Shown here one piece after another: positions 58,145-64,000 of a stretch of 64,000 nt of DNA; position 1 is the stretch's first letter; every line of letters starts with the position of its first letter. The stretch lies in the NCBI GenBank assembly GCA_030407005.1, contig JAUDYN010000004.1, forward strand, positions 62,001 through 126,000. Direction: 5' to 3'. The notes under the pieces were generated by a model, which worked only from the letters and a program-made list of their open reading frames with translations, was not told the origin of the DNA and did no database searches. Source of the stretch: Desarmillaria ectypa. Lineage: Eukaryota; Basidiomycota; Agaricomycetes; Agaricales; Physalacriaceae. The position numbers were made by a program, and so were the translations under genes.

Positions 58145-59762
58145 ATGTCCAGTCGTCCAGTAATTACATAAAATCGGGATCCTTAGGCTCGGCAGTTTCG
58201 TTTTGCCGCAAGTCGTGTTACATTCTTCCATCACAGCAGCGAGGTGGGAATTACGTATACGAAATGCTTCCGTTAACGTCCTCGTGGCTTCCTACTTTTG
58301 TTGAAAGGTGTGACTCACCTAGGCCTTTCTGATATAACGCTCTGACTCTCAGACAATGAAAAGGGAGGCTCCCAGCTTTTATTCGTTGGATAACTCTGGG
58401 CTAAACTTTGACGGTGGCCCGATGTTCTGTGACGTGAAAGAATCACCGAGATATGTAAGTACCGATGATGCGCATCATCTAAGCTACTTTTCTATGATGA
58501 GTACCGGATTATATACCGTCTCGGGTCTGGTTACACGAGGCCAGGCCCATGTATTTTGCTGTCCAGTAGCAGTCGTATATACATGCTATCATTGACCAAA
58601 GATACATATCTTTAAGGGGTTCAGTCGAAGCTAAAAGCGTAATAAAAAGTAAATAGACGCCCATACGTAGACGTGAACAAGTAAAGCCATATACATCAAC
58701 ACGCGGCGCTTTGGGTTGTTTACGCGGCATTTGAGATCCGATCAAATTCGGGATTGCTAAGTACGGTGTCAAAGCAAAGAGAGCCACGGAGCTTTATCCT
58801 ACTTTATTTTCCTGTTGAAGTCATCGGCATGTGTAAGCTCTTCTACTGTCTCCGGTGTGAACACAACGTGCTCGAGGCATGTGTGTTCTTTCTATATATT
58901 TTTTATTCTCTTAACCTTTACTTTTCACATTCGCCAACCAACCAGGATTATTAAGTCGATAAAAATTGTCACCTGTCGCCTGATCGCCATTTTAGGCCTA
59001 ATCAGATGAAAGTTCGGAATATAAGGCTTTTGCACTTATTCCAACAATTCTGCCCTGCTGAAATCTGGGTGAGCGCTGGAGAATTACCGCTCATTCTAAC
59101 AATTCCTTCCTAGGGTTAATACGCCTGTCAAGCGTACACCCTTGTAAATGCATATAAAATTCAATTTTGTTATTATACACCATACACCTGTGACTGGACC
59201 AGTAAGAGAGAACGAGTAGGACAACAAGAAAGCAGACCTTACAGGAGACCCGCAGTACCAGTAGGACTTAGCCATGAGTCGTCTGAGCTCGGGCGGCAGC
59301 CTGGTGCCCCGATGACTCAGCCCGAGTGACCAGGCAGGTCGACGCACGTGGTTCCAGCCGAACCGGCATGACGGCAATGGTGGGCGCTTGATGGCATCGT
59401 ACCAATAGCGAAGCAAGAACGGTTGGATACAGTTTTACTTACCTGGTAGCCTTCCTAGTCTCCTAGACTTAATGGTTGGGTCGACGGGTGGATGGAGAAC
59501 ATGAACCGTATAACCAGGGGGCTCTGACCCGGCACAGATAAAACTTGGAATCATGCACCATGCAGCTAGCAGCCAGGATATGAGCTCATACCTACCTGGC
59601 TGCATCAGCAAGTGTAATAATAGTACCTGGAGAGTTTTGAAATATAGATAGCAGTAGGATAGTATAAATGCGAGCATGTATTAGTGGTAGGTCGGGTCTT
59701 TTTGGACCTCAGAATGCTACCAAGCAATTCAGTATGGGTTTATGAACTAAGAGCTTCGAGTT
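58145..59762. other. Gene-poor; one possible short exon and LTR-like text
   Basis: An ATG frame at 58356-58457 (MKREAPSFYSLDNSGLNFDG...) ends at a GTAAGT donor and could be a first exon, but no clear partner was found. Between 59.5 and 59.6 kb, on the minus strand, GCCGGGTCAGAGCCCC slightly resembles a retroelement primer-binding region. Confidence 0.35.
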
Positions 59763-60000
59763 TGTTGGGATTTTGCTGGAAAGTTCTAGAAGGAGCAATC
59801 CGGCATCATGCCGAGAGTCGATGAGTAAGCAAGAGAGTCGTAGAAAGTTATAGTACATTCTAGATTCTAGTGCGAAGTAGTATAAATATGAGCTCTGTAG
59901 GAGCCATAGAATAACAATTCCTTTACATCTGGCTTTACCAGCCTGGAGTCTACCCTGCGCAACACCCAGGATTCCAACAGAGTTGTAGACTCCCCTGGAA
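59763..60000 (+). mobile_element. LTR-like fragment related to solo LTR family S
   Basis: It begins TGTTGGGATTTTGC and shares the palindrome GGCATCATGCC, the AAAGTT.TAGTACATTCTAG block and a TATAAATA box in the same order as the LTR at 32317-32554, but diverges afterwards. The right end and any target duplication could not be fixed. Confidence 0.5.
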
Positions 60001-61924
60001 TCATATTTAGTGGCCTGGTCATGTTTTTTGTGCAAGAACCATTCAGAAAGCAATCAGTTAAGAAAGATACAGAGAGACAGTCCAGCATCTGTGTTTAGTA
60101 CAAGTGAACTGCAACCAGGCAGTTAGTATGTATTCAGAACCCTGCACCAGGCAGCCCATTAGTATCAGATTGTGTTCAGTAACACAGAAAGTACAGATTT
60201 CTGTCACTTTAGAGTATTTCAATCAAATAACATATATTCTTTTGCAACCTAGAAACCATTATCACAGTACAAGTGTTTACCAGGTGTATCTTACCCCTTT
60301 GAACCACACTTACTGAGTGCGTAAGAGAGTGTGTGTGGTGTTATAGCTTTGCACACTTATAGCCGGTCAGCACCTTTTAGGGTGATCCTATTAATTGATA
60401 TATCTAACCTACCCTCCATTTCCTCCTTTCATTCCTAAAGTTGCAGCTATCTTGGAGACTGAAGACCACCTTCCCAGCTTTCCCTTCGTCTTACCGACTT
60501 TTTGCATTCGACTAAATTTCCCATCATGATGGTGCTGCAACATTTACTGCAAGGCAGATCCTTCGAACATCCTTCACCGACAAGCGTGGATCGGACTTGA
60601 TCTCTCTCTCTCTCTGAAGAATATCATATTCGGCACCACGGGTTGGTTGGTGCAATGGGAGATGGGCGTGTAGGTATTTAGATCAGGTAGTGCTGACGGG
60701 TACATCATATTAGAATTGTAAACTTCAGGAATTACGAGAGGATTTAAGGAAATACTGTGCACTGTAATCAAACCGCAATAAAGAGCTTCATCCCCATCCC
60801 ATAAGTAAGAATGCTCCATGTGTTGTGAATGCTACAGTGCTGTTGAGAAGGGCACGAGTGTTAAACCCACTTGGGAAGTAAGATCAAAGGTTGAACTAAG
60901 ATTTGACGTGGTGTAAATGTTTAGCAGTGAATACCGAGAAATAAGAATATATGGATGCCTGGCTACAGATGCGCACAGACGAATGTCGATAAGGGTCTAT
61001 GAACATCAATGCAAAGCCCTGTTTATGGACGGTCATAGACACTTGTAGATATATCTCTGCCGCATCTGGCCACATCCACATATTTTTGACTGTGATTCAA
61101 GTTTGGCAACGGCTTGGTTCAAGTTGCTTGGCCGGGGTTTTGAGTAGAGGGTAGTGCATCAGCAGTACGAAGTTGATGGGACTGTTATATTCATGGGCAG
61201 CTGCGTGACCAAGGACTTTCAAAGGTCATGTCAATGGATAGAGGCACTTGTTGAAGAAACATGGCGCCCTCAGACTTGGACGTCCTGATAAAACGTTTGA
61301 AAAGAGATACATGCGTTGATCGTCTCGAAGGAGATTGGAGAAGATCACTGATGTTGATGGTAAGCCTAGATGCCTCGCCGCGGCATGGGATGTAGTAGTA
61401 GTAGTAGTACTCCTATGTTATGTAATGACGTCAAGCACGCGTGCAAGACGAATTTAAAGCTGCTGGACAGAGGGGCGTGCTTAAAAGTACCGTGCCATGA
61501 AGATGGGATCTGACGAGATGAGACGTCATCGTCACCAGAATGCCGAAACTGCGGCATCTTCGCCTCCGACATGTCTTCCCGGTCGATGAGCCCGTGCGAG
61601 GTACACCTTCCCGCTCAGACTCACTCTACATGGTTCTCCATCCATGCACTGAATAGCAGCGAAAACGATGCACCTTCCAGATATGCACGCAGGACTAGTG
61701 AGAGATGTTACTGGAGACACAAGTTTCAATGTGTCGTTGAGGTATTAATGCCCTGGGCCTGATTAGATGGTACTACCGAACCACGGATGCCAAACGTGGA
61801 CTGTAAGCCGTGCCGCGGCATGTTTGCCGAAAATACGGCACCAATCTTACCATCAACTTTGGTGGTCTGCTCCAATCTGTTTAGTTTTCGCCTTGACTTT
61901 ATTCGACTCACCGGGTCTCATCTC
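60001..61924. other. Gene-poor; GTA and CT microsatellites
   Basis: A GTAGTA trinucleotide run lies at about 61392-61410 and a CT run at about 60600-60616. No gene is supported. Confidence 0.45.
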
Positions 61925-62835
61925 TCGCTAATGTCTCGTTCATCAGGATGATCTTGTGTTAAAACTGGGGGGGTCTATGTGACATGCACTCTACAGCTAG
62001 TTCCTTCGTACGTCCTATCCCGCTCTTCTTTCTCTTCCGTTCTGAATTGATGCATCTCTTATACAACCAGTCGTTCAGAGTGCGTGGGTGTAATGAGGGG
62101 ATGAGATTCCTTCAAGCTTATGACAGTTCGTCCTCACATTCAAGCGAGTGCCGTATTCACAGTTCTGGAAGGCGGATACGGACGCTCACGATGTAGTTTT
62201 AGACGCCTTACTTTGATGGCCGCCTGACGTACGCCGTTATCGTCTTTGTACTGCTTCCAGGAAACTTAACGGTGGAAACGCGCAGATACGATTCAATTGG
62301 GTTGTCGTTTGTCGGGGGATGCACATGCATTTACGTTGATCTGCCATTTGTTGGTACACCATGCGTGGAGTTGCCGTGTGCATGTTCAGTACAATTCTTT
62401 TCGCGTGCAGTATTGCGACCTTCAGCCCAACTTGCACAAAGCAACGAGTTATATCATCCTCCCTCCCTGCACCAGCCAAGCGTTCATACCCCTCCTGCCT
62501 TCTTGATGACTGCAGCATGGCTTGAGCAGCCCTCTCCGCTTGGTATGGTGTAATGGTGACAGGCAACGAGCCATGCGCACGTAAGGAGATGGGACAACAA
62601 GCGCGAGCGTGGTAACGGAATCGTGGCGCACCGACGCTTCTGGAGGAATCGGGTGATGGGTACCCATGTCCACGGCCATCCTCTCCCCATCGAGGTGCCG
62701 ACCCTGGGAGCTAGTGGCTGGACACCCTCTCTTTGCGGCAGAAAGGTGGGAAAAGGGAGGGTTTTCGCTTGGAGGAGTGGATGCCATTGGTGCATGGGGA
62801 TACGTCTCTTGTAAGCCTTGCAGAGAATCACACAG
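61925..62835 (+). repeat. Segmental duplicate, copy B
   Basis: This is the diverged counterpart of 49450-50620 (see the blocks listed there). Frames are shorter and the exon pair seen at 49534-49755 is not preserved, so this copy appears more decayed. Confidence 0.5.
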
Positions 62836-64000
62836 AGTGACTGTCCAAGGATACCTTTTCATGCTAGACAGAAGAAAGCGACACAATATACCCCGTTCTT
62901 GATAATCGGAGTCACTTTCCTGTAACCGCTCCTTGCACTCTCATACCAAGGATCGAACGTTGGAATGTAGGTGTCGGGATACCCCGAACCTGTACACTGT
63001 GGGGGATTCAAGGATCTTCCTTTCCTAGTTGACCAGGGCTATCGACGAGAAATAAGGTACCTGTGAGTCGTGTTCCTAACCTTCTCTGATACGGAGACTA
63101 ATGATCTTTCGAAGGGCGGCAAACGAAACATCCCAAGCCCAAAAACGAGCGTCAATTTCTGGATTCACCAACACCAGCGTATGGCTTCCCATGTCAGGAC
63201 TGTGGGGGCCGACCCTTCCTTATTGTGACCTTGTGCCGGTACCAACACCAACACCAACACCATCCGCCGTTTACCACCCACCCATCTGAACCGACACCTA
63301 CTCTGTCGGAATTTGTTCGTGCCTCGTTTCATAGGCCCAAGTCCAGCCGCACTACATCTTGTTACCTTGTTTGGCGCAGAGAACTTTGACTGCGGGGTCG
63401 GCTCTACTTGACTGACGCCCTCCCCTTCATGGAAGTCTCGTAAACCGGACTCAACGATCCGTGTGAAGCTGGCACAGTCTTTTTTTTTTTTTTTCCATTC
63501 AGAATCGCTTCCCTGGCTAGTCGTGCTCGGGGGTGTTTTGTTGTCCATATTCTGTCATTCCGTGCTTTCATGTTCACGGTCTGTCACATCCTGATTATCG
63601 GTGGATATATAATATTTACCTCGGCAATGGTCAGCTTCGCTCCTGTTGTTCACTGTGCTTCCCGTGTTCCCACATGTTGTTGTCCCTATGTCGTTCCTTG
63701 TGTTGTTGTTTCATGGCCCGAGCTCTGCTGCTGTTGCCGCACTGTTTCTCGAAATAACATGCTGCGTCGCCGGCGCTTGCTCAGTGCTCGTGTTTCGTGG
63801 TTCCCATAGGCCTGAGCTCTGCTACTGCTGCTGGTACACTTTCTTGAAATGATGTACTGTTAGTGGCACTTGTTCGGTGCTTGCCGCTCTCGATGTACAT
63901 GCTTTCTTGTTTCCCAATTGTCAAGGACGTGGTCCATGCGTATGTCTCCGCTGCTTTTTGATGTACCCCACGAAGAGTCTCTACTCCGCGCGACGCACTC
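62836..64000. other. Gene-poor; simple repeats
   Basis: A CAACAC hexamer array is at about 63240-63262 and a run of about 15 T at 63480-63494. No gene is supported to the window end. Confidence 0.45.

Noticed and set aside
61366..61412. GTA repeat as a CRISPR-like array
   Set aside because: It is a plain trinucleotide microsatellite without spacers; CRISPR arrays are not expected in a fungal nucleus.

Overview
The window looks like nuclear DNA of a filamentous basidiomycete, most likely an Agaricomycete. Genes have many short introns of about 45-65 bp with GT..AG borders and internal CTAAT/CTGA-type branch sites. The recognisable proteins belong to families typical of wood- or litter-decaying mushrooms: tyrosinase, GH43 glycosidase, secreted intradiol dioxygenase, a fungal ABC half-transporter and the Iml2/TTC39 family. 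I made all assignments by reading the sequence; no database search was run.

Layout. Bases 1-8.5 kb are gene-poor and hold a minus-strand module present in three tandem, decayed copies. From 8.6 to 36 kb lies the gene-bearing part: ABC half-transporter (+), GH43 (-), intradiol dioxygenase (-), several unnamed small genes, a broken amino-acid permease joined to an F-box-like fragment, an Iml2-type TPR protein (+), an NmrA-type NAD(P)-binding protein (-) and a tyrosinase (-). Three solo LTRs of one family (18.3, 25.9 and 32.3 kb) sit between these genes. From 36.8 to 44.9 kb is an AT-rich nest of Ty3/gypsy-type debris: LTRs, a decayed integrase with chromodomain, a gag gene with a small membrane-peptide ORF upstream, and a palindrome of about 2 kb with nearly identical arms. 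From 44.9 to 58.2 kb is a cluster built around three paralogous caspase-like (peptidase C14) genes, at 45.4-46.9 (-), 53.7-55.1 (+) and 56.1-57.5 kb (-). Several small unrecognised genes lie beside them, including a short Gly/Asn/Val-rich one and one divergent from the third copy. From 58 to 64 kb I see no convincing gene, only LTR-like debris and a diverged second copy of the 49.5-50.6 kb segment.

How it fits together. GH43, the intradiol dioxygenase and the tyrosinase all start with a hydrophobic secretion-signal-like segment and suit extracellular breakdown or oxidation of plant polymers and phenolics; nothing suggests co-regulation. The caspase cluster is the best candidate for something new. 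It has a three-copy C14 expansion with a shared N-terminal extension and conserved intron phases, a likely gene-conversion tract between two inverted copies, a changed motif after the catalytic Cys in one copy, and unrecognised small neighbours. Exon models were checked by phase. Summed lengths are divisible by three for the ABC transporter, GH43, intradiol dioxygenase, Iml2 protein, the three caspase-like models and several small genes.
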